Of a stretch of 64,000 nucleotides of DNA, positions 17,473-26,044 are shown in pieces. The notes under the pieces are model-generated. The model ran no database searches. It was given only the letters and a program-made list of their open reading frames with translations, and had not been told where the DNA came from. Made by a program: the position numbers and the translations under genes. Origin of the DNA: Microbacterium hydrocarbonoxydans (GTDB lineage: Bacteria; Actinomycetota; Actinomycetes; Actinomycetales; Microbacteriaceae); the NCBI RefSeq assembly GCF_023715885.1, contig NZ_JAMBOY010000001.1, positions 744,001 through 808,000 on the forward strand, given 5' to 3'. How positions within the stretch are numbered: the stretch's first letter is position 1; each line of letters starts with the position of its first letter.

Positions 17473-18600
17473 GTGAGTACCCCCGAGACCCCCCTCGTGC
17501 GTGTCCTTGACGCCGAAGGCAGCTTCGCTCCGAGCCCGGCAGCCGAGCAGTATCTGCCTCTCATCGAGGCGATCAGCGACGCCGAGCTCGAGCAGTTCTA
17601 CCGAGACATGGTCGTCATCAGGGCGATCGACACCCAGGCGACCAACCTGCAGCGGCAAGGGCAGCTCGCCCTATGGCCGCCGAGCCGTGGCCAGGAGGCG
17701 GCGCAGGTCGGCTCCGGTCGTGCGGCTCGCGCGCAGGACACGATCTTCCCCTCGTACCGTGAGCACGTCGTCGCCCGCATCAGGGGTGTCGACCCCGTCG
17801 ACATCATCAAGCTCATGCGCGGGATGTCGCACGGCGGGTGGGATCCGACCGACCCGAAGAACGGCAACACACGGCTGTACACGCTCGTGCTCGGCTCGCA
17901 GACCCTGCACGCCGCCGGCTACGCGATGGGTCTCTCGTTCGACGGCCGCACCGGCACCGGAGACCCCGACCGCGACGAGGCGGTGATCGTCTACTACGGC
18001 GACGGCGCATCCAGCCAGGGCGACGTGCACGAGGCGATGGTCTTCGCCGCGAGCTACCAGGCACCGACAGTGTTCTTCCTGCAGAACAACCACTGGGCGA
18101 TCTCCGTTCCCGTCACCACCCAGTCGCGCGTGCCGCTCGTCGAGCGCAGCGCGGGCTACGGCATCCCGAGCGTCCGGGTCGACGGCAACGACGTGCTCGC
18201 CAGCTACGCCGTCTCACGGGTGGCCCTCGACGAGGCGCGCGCCGGCGGGGGACCCCGCGCGATCGAAGCCGTGACCTATCGCCTCGGCGCGCACACCACG
18301 AGCGACGACCCGACCAAGTACCGCGGCTCCGACGAGGAGGAGTCGTGGGCCCTGCGTGACCCGATCGTGCGCATGAGGGCCTTCCTCCAGAACCGGGGCG
18401 CCTCGGCGCGGTTCTTCGCCGACACGGATGCCGAGGCGGCCGACGCCGCGGAGGACCTGCGCTCCCGCACGGTGGAGCTCGGCCCGCCCAGCGCCGACAA
18501 GATTTTCGACCACGTGTACAGCGACCCGCATCCGCTCATCGCGGAGCAGAAGGCGTGGCGCGCCCGGTACGAGGCGTCGTTCGAGGGAGGTCAGGCATGA
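17473..18600 (+). CDS. bkdA: 2-oxoacid dehydrogenase E1 component, alpha subunit
   Basis: A 375-residue thiamine-diphosphate-dependent subunit that decarboxylates 2-oxoacids with the beta subunit. The ThDP motif runs from GDGASSQGDVHEAM to LQNNHWAIS. PSRGQEAAQVGSGRA and YRLGAHTTSDDPTKYR closely resemble the mycobacterial BkdA (Rv2497c) subunit, so branched-chain 2-oxoacids are the likely substrate, though pyruvate dehydrogenase is a common alternative annotation. GTG at 17473 is chosen; an upstream in-frame GTG at 17437 is less likely. The downstream beta and E2 genes follow on the same strand. No E3 (lipoamide dehydrogenase) gene is in the cluster and must be supplied from elsewhere. Confidence 0.88.
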   Translation: MSTPETPLVRVLDAEGSFAPSPAAEQYLPLIEAISDAELEQFYRDMVVIRAIDTQATNLQRQGQLALWPPSRGQEAAQVGSGRAARAQDTIFPSYREHVVARIRGVDPVDIIKLMRGMSHGGWDPTDPKNGNTRLYTLVLGSQTLHAAGYAMGLSFDGRTGTGDPDRDEAVIVYYGDGASSQGDVHEAMVFAASYQAPTVFFLQNNHWAISVPVTTQSRVPLVERSAGYGIPSVRVDGNDVLASYAVSRVALDEARAGGGPRAIEAVTYRLGAHTTSDDPTKYRGSDEEESWALRDPIVRMRAFLQNRGASARFFADTDAEAADAAEDLRSRTVELGPPSADKIFDHVYSDPHPLIAEQKAWRARYEASFEGGQA

Positions 18601-18608
18601 CCCGGTCC

Positions 18609-18691
18609 GCGCAACTTCTGCGGTCTTCCGCACCTTTTGCGGCCTCTACCTTCGGCCAGGGCCGCAGAACCTGCTCATGGCCGCAGAACTT
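18609..18691. repeat. Cluster of CCGCA/TGCGG inverted and direct repeats between bkdA and bkdB
   Basis: The 115-base gap between bkdA and bkdB holds four related elements. CGCA-acttc-TGCG is at 18610-18622. CCGCA-ccttt-TGCGG is at 18628-18642. Two direct copies of GGCCGCAGAAC follow at about 18660 and 18679. This is unusual because the rest of the operon is tightly packed. It could be an mRNA-processing or attenuation structure, a regulator site, or a short interspersed repeat. Confidence 0.5.
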
Positions 18692-18715
18692 CACGACGTC
18701 GAGGACGGTGCAGGC

Positions 18716-19696
18716 ATGACTCTCGAGACGATGCCGTTCAGCAAGGCCCTGAACGCCGGTCTGCGCAAGGCGATGGAGGACGACCCGAAGGTCCTGCTCA
18801 TGGGCGAGGACATCGGCAAGCTCGGCGGAGTCTTCCGTGTCACCGAGCACCTGCAGCGCGACTTCGGCGATCGGCGGGTGCTCGACACCCCGCTCGCCGA
18901 GTCGGGGATCGTCGGCACGGCCATCGGTCTGGCCATGACCGGGTTCCGCCCGGTGATCGAGATCCAGTTCGACGGATTCGTGTTCCCCGCGTTCGATCAG
19001 ATCACGACGCAGCTCGCGAAGCTCACCAACCGTCACGAAGGGGCGCTGAGCCTGCCGATCGTGATCCGCATCCCGTACGGCGGCCACATCGGTGCCGTCG
19101 AGCACCACCAGGAGAGCCCCGAGGCGTACTTCACGCACACCCCGGGTCTGCGGGTGGTGTCGCCGTCGACGCCGAACGACGCGTACTGGATGATCCAGGA
19201 GGCCATCGCGTCGAACGACCCGGTGATCTTCATGGAGCCGAAGAGCCGCTACTGGCCCAAGGGCGAGGTGGAGCTGGATGCCTCCGCCGCGCCGCTGCAC
19301 GCCTCGCGCGTGGTGCGCACGGGCTCCGACGTCACGCTCGTCGGGCACGGCGCGATGGTGACGACGTTGCTGCAGGCGGCGGCGCTCGCCGAGGGCGAGG
19401 GCACGAGCTGCGAGGTCGTCGACGTGCGGTCGCTGTCGCCGATCGACTACGAGCCGATCCTCGGATCAGTGCGCAAGACCGGACGCATGGTCTACGCGCA
19501 GGAGGCGCAGGGCTTCACGAGCCTCGGCTCGGAGGTTGCGGCGACCGTCATGGAGCGCGCGTTCTACGCACTCGAGGCCCCCGTGCTGCGAGTGTCGGGG
19601 TACGACACCCCGTTCCCGCCCGCGAAGCTCGAGGGCGCATACCTGCCGGATGCCGACCGCATCCTCGAAGCCGTCGACCGTTCCCTGGCCTACTGA
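18716..19696 (+). CDS. bkdB: 2-oxoacid dehydrogenase E1 component, beta subunit
   Basis: A 326-residue transketolase-like subunit that completes the E1 heterotetramer. [17 protein letters not shown], the [29 protein letters not shown] core and [10 protein letters not shown] are conserved E1-beta sequence. The ATG at 18716 is chosen because [20 protein letters not shown] matches the family start; an in-frame ATG at 18677 would add 13 residues with no ribosome binding site. Separated from bkdA by a repeat-rich 115-base gap and followed 22 bases later by the E2 gene. Confidence 0.9.
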   Translation: MTLETMPFSKALNAGLRKAMEDDPKVLLMGEDIGKLGGVFRVTEHLQRDFGDRRVLDTPLAESGIVGTAIGLAMTGFRPVIEIQFDGFVFPAFDQITTQLAKLTNRHEGALSLPIVIRIPYGGHIGAVEHHQESPEAYFTHTPGLRVVSPSTPNDAYWMIQEAIASNDPVIFMEPKSRYWPKGEVELDASAAPLHASRVVRTGSDVTLVGHGAMVTTLLQAAALAEGEGTSCEVVDVRSLSPIDYEPILGSVRKTGRMVYAQEAQGFTSLGSEVAATVMERAFYALEAPVLRVSGYDTPFPPAKLEGAYLPDADRILEAVDRSLAY

Positions 19697-19718
19697 CACC
19701 GTTCCGAGAGGACCGCAG

Positions 19719-21074
19719 ATGAGCACGCAGAACTTCACCCTCCCCGACGTGGGCGAGGGCCTGACCGAGGCCGAGATCGTCGCGTGGAAGGTCGCCCCGG
19801 GCGACACCGTCGCGATCAACGACGTGATCTGCGAGATCGAGACGGCCAAGTCGCTCGTCGAGCTGCCCTCGCCGCACGCCGGTGTGGTCGGTGAGCTGCT
19901 GGTCGCCGAGGGGGAGACGGTCGAGGTCGGCTCGCCCATCATCACCTTCGTGACGGACGCGCGCGACGACGCCGGGCCCGGTGTCATCGCGACGGCCGAG
20001 GCGCCCGCTCCCGAGGAGGGCGGCGGCTCGGTGCTCGTCGGCTACGGCTCCGGCACCGGCGCGACGTCGCGTCGCAAGCGCCCGGCGGAGCGCCCGGTGC
20101 GCTCGTCGGTGGGTGTGATCGCGAAGCCGCCGATCCGTAAGCTCGCGCGCGACCTGGGCGTCGACCTGACGACCGTCACCCCGACCGGCACGGACGGCGA
20201 GGTCACCCGCGACGACGTCGTGAAGCACGCCGAGCAGGCGAGCGTGTTCCGCAACATCCAGACCCCCGAGTGGGGCGACGTGCGCGAGGAGACCGTACCC
20301 GCTCCGCAGTCGGCCCCGGCCGGGCTCGCCCGCGGGCTGGCGCCCGTTGCGGCATCCTCTGCAGCATCCGACGATCGCATCGAGTCCATCCCGGTCAAGG
20401 GCGTGCGCAAGGCGACGTCGTCGGCGATGGTGCAGAGCGCGTACTCCGCCCCGCATGTCACGGTGTGGAAGGACGTCGACGCGACCCGCACGATGGAGCT
20501 GGTCAAGCGGCTGAAGGCCTCGCCCGACTACGCCGACATCCGTGTCTCGCCGCTGCTGATCGTGGCGCGGGCCGTGATCTGGGCGGCCCGCCGCACGCCC
20601 ATGGTCAACGCCGCCTGGATCGAGACCGAGAACGGCGCGGAGATCGCGGTGCGCCACTACGTCAACCTCGGCATCGCCGCGGCGACCCCGCGCGGCCTGC
20701 TCGTGCCCAACATCAAGGACGCGCAGGATCTCAGCATGAAGGACTTGGCGAGGGCTCTGAACCGGCTCACGGTCACGGCGCGGGAGGGCAAGACCACGCC
20801 CGCCGACCAGCAGCACGGCACCATCACGATCACCAACATCGGAGTGTTCGGGATGGATGCCGGGACGCCGATCATCAATCCCGGTGAGGCCGGGATCGTG
20901 GCGATGGGCACGATCAGCCAGAAGCCGTGGGTCGTCGACGGCGAGGTGCGTCCGCGCTGGGTCACGACCGTGGCCGGATCGTTCGACCACCGCGTCGTGG
21001 ACGGCGACGGCATGAGCCGCTTCATCGCCGACGTCGCGAGCGTGCTGGAGGAGCCCGCGCTGCTCGTGGAGTGA
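19719..21074 (+). CDS. bkdC: Dihydrolipoamide acyltransferase (E2)
   Basis: A 451-residue E2 core of the complex. One N-terminal lipoyl domain ([16 protein letters not shown]) carries the lipoyl-lysine at Lys44 in [12 protein letters not shown] peripheral subunit-binding domain is around residues 135-170 ([34 protein letters not shown]). The C-terminal catalytic domain ends with the active-site DHRVVDG ([15 protein letters not shown]). Linkers are Ala/Pro/Glu-rich. A GAGAGGA ribosome binding site precedes the ATG. Last gene of the bkd operon. Confidence 0.93.
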   Translation: MSTQNFTLPDVGEGLTEAEIVAWKVAPGDTVAINDVICEIETAKSLVELPSPHAGVVGELLVAEGETVEVGSPIITFVTDARDDAGPGVIATAEAPAPEEGGGSVLVGYGSGTGATSRRKRPAERPVRSSVGVIAKPPIRKLARDLGVDLTTVTPTGTDGEVTRDDVVKHAEQASVFRNIQTPEWGDVREETVPAPQSAPAGLARGLAPVAASSAASDDRIESIPVKGVRKATSSAMVQSAYSAPHVTVWKDVDATRTMELVKRLKASPDYADIRVSPLLIVARAVIWAARRTPMVNAAWIETENGAEIAVRHYVNLGIAAATPRGLLVPNIKDAQDLSMKDLARALNRLTVTAREGKTTPADQQHGTITITNIGVFGMDAGTPIINPGEAGIVAMGTISQKPWVVDGEVRPRWVTTVAGSFDHRVVDGDGMSRFIADVASVLEEPALLVE

Positions 21075-21204
21075 TATGAGACGTCGCCCTAAATGATCCA
21101 AACGACTGTTGAAGTTGATCCGAGCCAAACCATGTGCGCCGGATCAGGGACTTGCGCCATGAAAACACTGGGATTCTTCTCAATGATCTCATGGGGGGCG
21201 CGAA

Positions 21205-21474
21205 GTGGCGCGCACTGAACGGGCGTCGCCCGCCGAGATGACACCCTCTTGGCCGTCCTCAACGTCGTCTGACTATGCCGCGGAGCGGGCTCGCTTGTTC
21301 GCTTTGAACCTCCGCGCTGCCATCGGAGACCGAAGCATTCGGGCCGTTGGGCGAGACGCCGACGTCGACGAAGGCACCATTCGACGGGTTCTCGCTGGAT
21401 CGACGTGGCCGGACATTCGAACAATCGCATTGCTGGAGAAGGCGCTGGACCAGTCGTTATACCCCATCCGATGA
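21205..21474 (+). CDS. Small XRE-like helix-turn-helix protein
   Basis: An 89-residue protein starting at GTG. About residues 22-85 (DYAAERARLFALNLRAAIGDRSIRAVGRDADVDEGTIRRVLAGSTWPDIRTIALLEKALDQSL) form a lambda-repressor-like helix-turn-helix with the usual G-x-x-x-P/W-D-x-x-T-I-x-x-L-E ending. It stands alone after the bkd operon at the start of the accessory region. Target unknown. The 227 bases downstream of it contain no gene I can support. Confidence 0.65.
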   Translation: MARTERASPAEMTPSWPSSTSSDYAAERARLFALNLRAAIGDRSIRAVGRDADVDEGTIRRVLAGSTWPDIRTIALLEKALDQSLYPIR

Positions 21475-21701
21475 CGTCTTTTGGCTGTCTGCCTGTCGCG
21501 AATGCCTTGCCCTCGTGTGGTCGGATTCACCAAGCGATTCCGACCACTCTGACCACTCAAGACTGAGGATCTCGCGCCCGGAGCGAGTGGATCACTGGAA
21601 GCCACGGCATGGCTGACATCTTCGCCTCGCGAATCAGTGCGGCGGCAGCCCAGGCGTTGCGGTGCGACGCTTTCCGCACACTCACGCCTGAAGCCCTTGA
21701 G

Positions 21702-22934
21702 TCATCGAGCGGCCCGATCATCGGCTCTTGGCCGCGTCGATGCCGTATCGCCTGGGCCCAGGGGGACGCGATAAGCACCGGGTGAAACGCGTTCGTCGCG
21801 AGTGCGGTCTATCGTCATCCGACACACCCAGGCTTTGATAGCGGCTCCGACGACCCCGGTGAAAGCGATAAGAGTTGGGGAGTCGTCGCGGCGCGCCAGC
21901 TGAATGTATCCGTCGTGCCGCCCGATGCTAATGGACGGTCCGAGAAGGCCGATGGAAACCGGCTCAGGTTGAGTCCCACGTAAGCGAGCGAGCAACGAGT
22001 CAGCAGCTGCTCCTCCTAAAGGCAAGGCGGTGCGCGCGCCCATCGGGAGATGCCGGCCGACCGAATCTGGCAGCTTCACAGCATCTCCTGCTCCAAGGAT
22101 TGTCGGGTGGTCGACGCAGAAGAGCGTGTCATCAACACGGAGCCGTCCCTTACCGTCGGCCGGTAAGCCACTTCGGGTAGCGAGGTCAGGGACCTCGAAG
22201 CCTGCCGACCATATGACCAGGTCGTACTGGAGGTGTACCCCGGCATCGGTGATCACTCCAGCGGCCGTCACCTCGGATACGACTTCCCCTTCCTCCACAT
22301 CGACATTGAGTCTCCTCAGACGTCGGCGGATCGAGCGTCGTGCCGCGGGGCGCATGGTGGGAACGAGTTGAGCACCAGCAATCAGGGTGACTTTCGTTCG
22401 GGGGTGTGCTTCTGCGATCTCCGCGGCCGTCTCCACCCCGGCTGGCCCGCCACCAACCACACAGACGCTTCGAGTGCGCGCCATCGCAAGACGGCGTGCG
22501 ACCTCGGTCGCACCGTCGATGTCACCGATTCTCACCGCGAAGCGAGACACCCCGCGGACTGCCGAGGAGCTGCGGGAGCCTACTGCGTATATGAGCCAAT
22601 CGAACTCGAGCGCCACGGGTCCCCTGGAGGTCGTCACATGCGTCAGCCGCGCGTGTGGATCGATTCGTTCCGCACGGCCCAGCACCACCGCGACTTCCGG
22701 GTGAATCATCGAGGCGAGCTCAATGCCAGCGTCAGCGTTCCCGGCGGCGTGCTCATGTAGACGGATCCGATGGACGAACCGATCCGTCGGATTGACGATT
22801 GCCACATGCGTACGTGCTCGCTCTACGGGACTCATTGAGGCAAGAAGCCGATTCGAGGCGATTACGCCCGCATATCCGCCACCGATGATGAGAACGGACA
22901 CGGGCTCATCATCAGTCGTCGCAGCGATGGTCAT
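21702..22934 (-). CDS. NAD(P)/FAD-dependent oxidoreductase (NDH-2 type)
   Basis: A 410-residue flavoprotein. The FAD-binding motif is VLIIGGGYAGVIASNRL near the N terminus; a second dinucleotide motif, VCVVGGGPAGVETAAEIAE, lies near residue 170; GAGDAVKLP binds the FAD tail. The layout matches type II NADH dehydrogenases and related quinone reductases, though the C-terminal membrane-binding part is short. It overlaps the VOC gene upstream by four bases, so both are probably one transcript. ATG at 22934 is chosen over a longer frame because it begins directly before the Rossmann strand. Confidence 0.85.
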   Translation of the reverse strand: MTIAATTDDEPVSVLIIGGGYAGVIASNRLLASMSPVERARTHVAIVNPTDRFVHRIRLHEHAAGNADAGIELASMIHPEVAVVLGRAERIDPHARLTHVTTSRGPVALEFDWLIYAVGSRSSSAVRGVSRFAVRIGDIDGATEVARRLAMARTRSVCVVGGGPAGVETAAEIAEAHPRTKVTLIAGAQLVPTMRPAARRSIRRRLRRLNVDVEEGEVVSEVTAAGVITDAGVHLQYDLVIWSAGFEVPDLATRSGLPADGKGRLRVDDTLFCVDHPTILGAGDAVKLPDSVGRHLPMGARTALPLGGAAADSLLARLRGTQPEPVSIGLLGPSISIGRHDGYIQLARRDDSPTLIAFTGVVGAAIKAWVCRMTIDRTRDERVSPGAYRVPLGPGDTASTRPRADDRAAR

Positions 22935-23332
22935 GACCCTCCCTCCGTCCGGGGCTGCGCGGACGACGGATAGCGATCTGTGATCCGCCAGTAGTACCCG
23001 AACGGATCGAGAATCCGGAAGTCGGTGAGCCCCCAAGAACGGGATGTGACATCTTCGTCGATGGGCCAGCCCGACTCGCGCACCCGCTGACGCGAAGCCG
23101 CCAAGTCGTCGACTTCGAGGACGAGCTCCACGCCGAGAGGAGGCCGCCGCTGACTGGACGCTATGACCGAGCGCTCGGCAGCTCCGACCCGCACGTCGCC
23201 TCGGCGGAGCGCCAAGTAAGCGGGTGCCCGGGTGCGTTCGTCTCGCTCGACGTAAAAGTCGAGCACTTCGACGTAGAAGTTCGCGGCGAGGTCGAGATCG
23301 TCAGGGAAGATCTCGATACGTAGTGTGCTCAC
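22931..23332 (-). CDS. VOC / glyoxalase superfamily protein
   Basis: A 133-residue vicinal-oxygen-chelate fold protein. TLRIEIFPDDLDLAANFYVEVLDFYVERDE is the first beta-alpha-beta unit and ELVLEVDDLAASRQRVRESGWPIDEDV...WGLTDFRILDPFGYYWRI the second. The pattern of the second half (D-P-F-G-Y-Y-W) is common in bleomycin-resistance-like and dioxygenase-like members. The GTG at 23332, with AGGAT seven bases upstream, is preferred to an ATG at 23350. Its stop overlaps the oxidoreductase ATG. The specific reaction is unknown. Confidence 0.8.
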   Translation of the reverse strand: MSTLRIEIFPDDLDLAANFYVEVLDFYVERDERTRAPAYLALRRGDVRVGAAERSVIASSQRRPPLGVELVLEVDDLAASRQRVRESGWPIDEDVTSRSWGLTDFRILDPFGYYWRITDRYPSSAQPRTEGGS

Positions 23333-23398
23333 GGATGATCCTTGTCCCATCGGGATGGGTGGGGCCGGGTTTCTCCCCCTGTCCCCACCCATACGGCG

Positions 23399-24946
23399 TC
23401 AGAATTGCGCGATGAAGCTGCCGATGACGCGGTCGATAGCGGACAAGTCGGCTTCGGTGTTGGCCTGCACCGCGACAGTGATGGTGTAGCTGCCGTCGTT
23501 GGCGGTCGCTGCGAGGAACACGTAAGCCGCTCCGACGCCGCCGCACTGCTCGTAGACCTGGTACGTCCCCGTGTGAACGCCGTCTTCGAACGGGGACAAC
23601 TCCTGTGGCGCACAGTTCTCGGCGAGGAACTCATCCGCACGCCGCAGCAGCTCATCAGGCGTGACCTTCGTGCTGGCATCCTGCGAGGCGGCCACCCACA
23701 CGCCGGGCGTCTCCCAACCATCCGCGAACCCGGCCATATCGGGTGAGGCGATCACGCTGGACCACGTGCCGTCGTCGTTGGTGTAGCCCGCTCCATCGAG
23801 CTGATTCCACGCTGCCGGAACTTCGACCTGAATGTTGCCGGAGTCGTCCGTGATGCTGACGAATTCACCTTCGGCAACTTCGCTACTGTCACTCGTTTCG
23901 CCAGGCGTGCTCAGCACCTGGACTGCCTCCAGGGCATCTCCGTTGAACTGACCGCGGTAGTAGATTCCGTCGGCGGGTCGGTACAGGTCGACATCTAGTG
24001 TTGCGTCCTGACCGTGGGTGCGGAGCACATCGCAGTAGTCAGCGAGCGTTCCGTCCTGCGCCAGGGTGACGCCCTGCAGTTTGGTGAGCAGGTCGCCCGG
24101 CTCGACGCCTGCCTTGTCGGCGGGGGACCCGGATTGCACGGAACTGACCCATACGCCGAGGCCCTGCCCGTTCTCGTCTGCGATGGCTTGTGCGTTGATA
24201 CCCAGACTGAGGATGTCGTTCCCGGCGATGAGATCGTCGATAACGGCGGTGACTTCGTCTCGGTGAATCGCGAGGTTGGTGTCGTAGGTGTTGTTGCCGG
24301 CGTAATTGACCCCTACCAACCTTCCTTTCTCGTCGACGAGCGGTCCTCCGGAGTTGCCCCCGCGGATACGCGCGTCGTGCTCGATGACGCTGTCCAGGGA
24401 TGCCCAGGGGGTTTCTCCTGGTGTGGATGCCTTGGAGACGATGCCCCGAGTCATGGTGAAGGTGGGGTCACCGAGAGGGAACCCGGCAGCGTAGACGTCG
24501 GTAGCCGTCTTGATCTCGCCTTTTCGCCATTCGAAGAAAGGGAACGAGTCTCCGGGAAGCTGGATGACCGCGAGGTCGAGGCACTCGGACGAGCCGAGGA
24601 CTTTCGCGTTGTATGTCTTGTCCGTATCACCCCCGAGCCAGACATCGAGAGTGCCAGCTCCCACCACAACGTGGTTGTTGGTCACGGCGATGCCGTCGGA
24701 CGAGACGAGGAAACCGGAGCCGCGGCCGGCCGCCTCGTACCCACCCTCTTCGGGAGAGACGAATGTGCCAACGGCTTCGATCTGGATAGTCGCGGACTGG
24801 ACATCGTCGAATGTCACTGCGTCGGAGGACGGGGCTGGCGGTGTCGCGGGGGCGGCGCACGCGGTCAGCGAGACGAGCGTGAGCGTGAAGGCGCTCAGCG
24901 CAAGGGCAGGTCGGCGGGTTCGCCGGCGAGATGAGGTGGAAGACAT
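23399..24946 (-). CDS. HtrA/DegP-like serine protease lipoprotein with PDZ domain
   Basis: A 515-residue secreted protease. The signal peptide ends in the lipobox LTAC, so it is likely lipid-anchored. The trypsin-like triad is visible: His in VTNNHVV, Asp in CLDLAVIQL and Ser in RGGNSGGPLV. A PDZ domain follows (GLGVWVSSVQSGSPADKAGVEPGDLLTKLQGV). The C-terminal 170 residues are an extra domain (VPAAWNQLDGAGYTND...DELLRRADEF) often seen with actinobacterial extracytoplasmic proteins. The ATG at 24946 is used because it starts directly with the basic signal peptide. Likely role: extracytoplasmic protein quality control. Confidence 0.9.
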   Translation of the reverse strand: MSSTSSRRRTRRPALALSAFTLTLVSLTACAAPATPPAPSSDAVTFDDVQSATIQIEAVGTFVSPEEGGYEAAGRGSGFLVSSDGIAVTNNHVVVGAGTLDVWLGGDTDKTYNAKVLGSSECLDLAVIQLPGDSFPFFEWRKGEIKTATDVYAAGFPLGDPTFTMTRGIVSKASTPGETPWASLDSVIEHDARIRGGNSGGPLVDEKGRLVGVNYAGNNTYDTNLAIHRDEVTAVIDDLIAGNDILSLGINAQAIADENGQGLGVWVSSVQSGSPADKAGVEPGDLLTKLQGVTLAQDGTLADYCDVLRTHGQDATLDVDLYRPADGIYYRGQFNGDALEAVQVLSTPGETSDSSEVAEGEFVSITDDSGNIQVEVPAAWNQLDGAGYTNDDGTWSSVIASPDMAGFADGWETPGVWVAASQDASTKVTPDELLRRADEFLAENCAPQELSPFEDGVHTGTYQVYEQCGGVGAAYVFLAATANDGSYTITVAVQANTEADLSAIDRVIGSFIAQF

Positions 24947-25052
24947 GCTGTGACCGTACGGACGGACGCTTGCGGTGCTCTTTCGCGCGACGCTCGCCGG
25001 TCTTGCATCGTCCTTGCACTCCGTCATCGAGAAGGCGGACGGCCGACCCGTC

Positions 25053-25939
25053 CTAACCGAGAACGCGGTCCACGAGCGGGTGCAGATGAGGGCTTCTCAG
25101 CGCGATGGTCGCCTGGGTGGCACCCTGGCGGAGACTCGCCGCGATGTCAGCTCCGCTGAGAGAGGCGTGAAAGAACCCAGCCATGAACGCGTCGCCCGCG
25201 CCGTTCGTATCGACGACGACAGTGGGTTCCGCATGGACTTCGTAACGATCACCGGACGTGTTCAAGGCGATGGCACCCTCCGCTCCGCGGGTGCAGACAG
25301 CCAGACGTGGCCCTCTTCGGAGACACGAGCTCATCAATTCCCATGGGTCATTCGTCCTGTCGTCATTCATGAAGACGACGTCCGCGGCCGTTACGAAGGG
25401 GTCGTGGTAGGCGGAGGCGCCATCGTAATCGTGAAGATCGACCCACACGTTCGCCCTCCATTCGGCGCAGTCGCGACGCTCGAGGAGCGTCGAGCCCAGG
25501 TCGCTCAGATCGATGACTGCAACGTCGGCGCCGCGGAGCGCCGTCTCAACGGCGTGAAGAGTGCTCTGTCCGGCAGTGGACGGGGTGTCGACGTAGATCG
25601 ATAGCCGCTCTCCCTGGGGAGTCATCAGGTTTGTGTGTCTCTCGGTGCGGCTCGATGCGTGTGCGTGGAGCGTGACGCCAGCGGCGGCCAGGGCATCCCG
25701 TACGCGACGACCATCCGGATCATCGGCGATCAGGGCATGCAATTCGATGCCCTCTCGAAGCTGCGCAAGATGCAGTGCTTTTCCGGCCGAGGTCCCCCCC
25801 CGACGGTGTGAACCGACCGATCTGCAAAGACCATGTGCGGCTCGGGTCGGGGCAGGTGGTCCAGTTCGATGAGGTGGTTCCACGAGGCTGGACCTACGAC
25901 GACTACACGCGCCGCTGATATGTCTGATGAATCGGGCAT
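25053..25939 (-). pseudogene. PfkB-family carbohydrate kinase, frameshifted
   Basis: A ribokinase-like sugar kinase split by a frameshift. The N-terminal part (from the ATG at 25939: ARVVVVGPASWNHLIELDHLP...VHTVGG) is in one frame; the rest (GTSAGKALHLAQLREGIELHALIADDPDG onward) is in another. The break falls exactly at a run of eight G on the coding strand (25794-25801). Six or nine G would restore one frame through the conserved G-G-x-x-x-N/K-x-A-x-x-L-A motif. Downstream the C-terminal catalytic loop DTNGAGDAFMAGFF with its anion-hole and base Asp is intact. The rest of the gene has no stop, so the lesion is either recent, a phase-variable tract, or a base-calling error. Confidence 0.75.
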
Positions 25940-25987
25940 GGGTTCGTATTCCGTTCGCGCTCGTGGCGTGAAAGCCTGAGATGAGAA

Positions 25988-26024
25988 GACGGTGTGCGGC
26001 GCCGAAGCAGCGCCGCACACCGTC
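25988..26024 (-). terminator. Rho-independent-like terminator after the BBE oxidase
   Basis: GACGGTGTGCGGCGC (25988-26002) pairs perfectly with GCGCCGCACACCGTC (26010-26024) around a 7-base loop. It lies 20 bases past the stop of the FAD oxidase on the minus strand, and a moderately T-rich TTCTCATCTC follows in that direction. This separates the oxidase from the kinase pseudogene. Confidence 0.8.
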
Positions 26025-26044
26025 GGTATCCGAGGCTGGGGTCC

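Noticed and set aside
19548..21128. Long minus-strand frame over bkdC
   Set aside because: Arg/His/Asp-rich translation without domains; shadow of the acyltransferase gene.
21609..21785. 58-codon plus-strand frame MADIFASRISAAAAQAL
   Set aside because: It runs into the 3' end of the oxidoreductase on the other strand, and another open frame covers the same bases on the minus strand; no way to choose between them.
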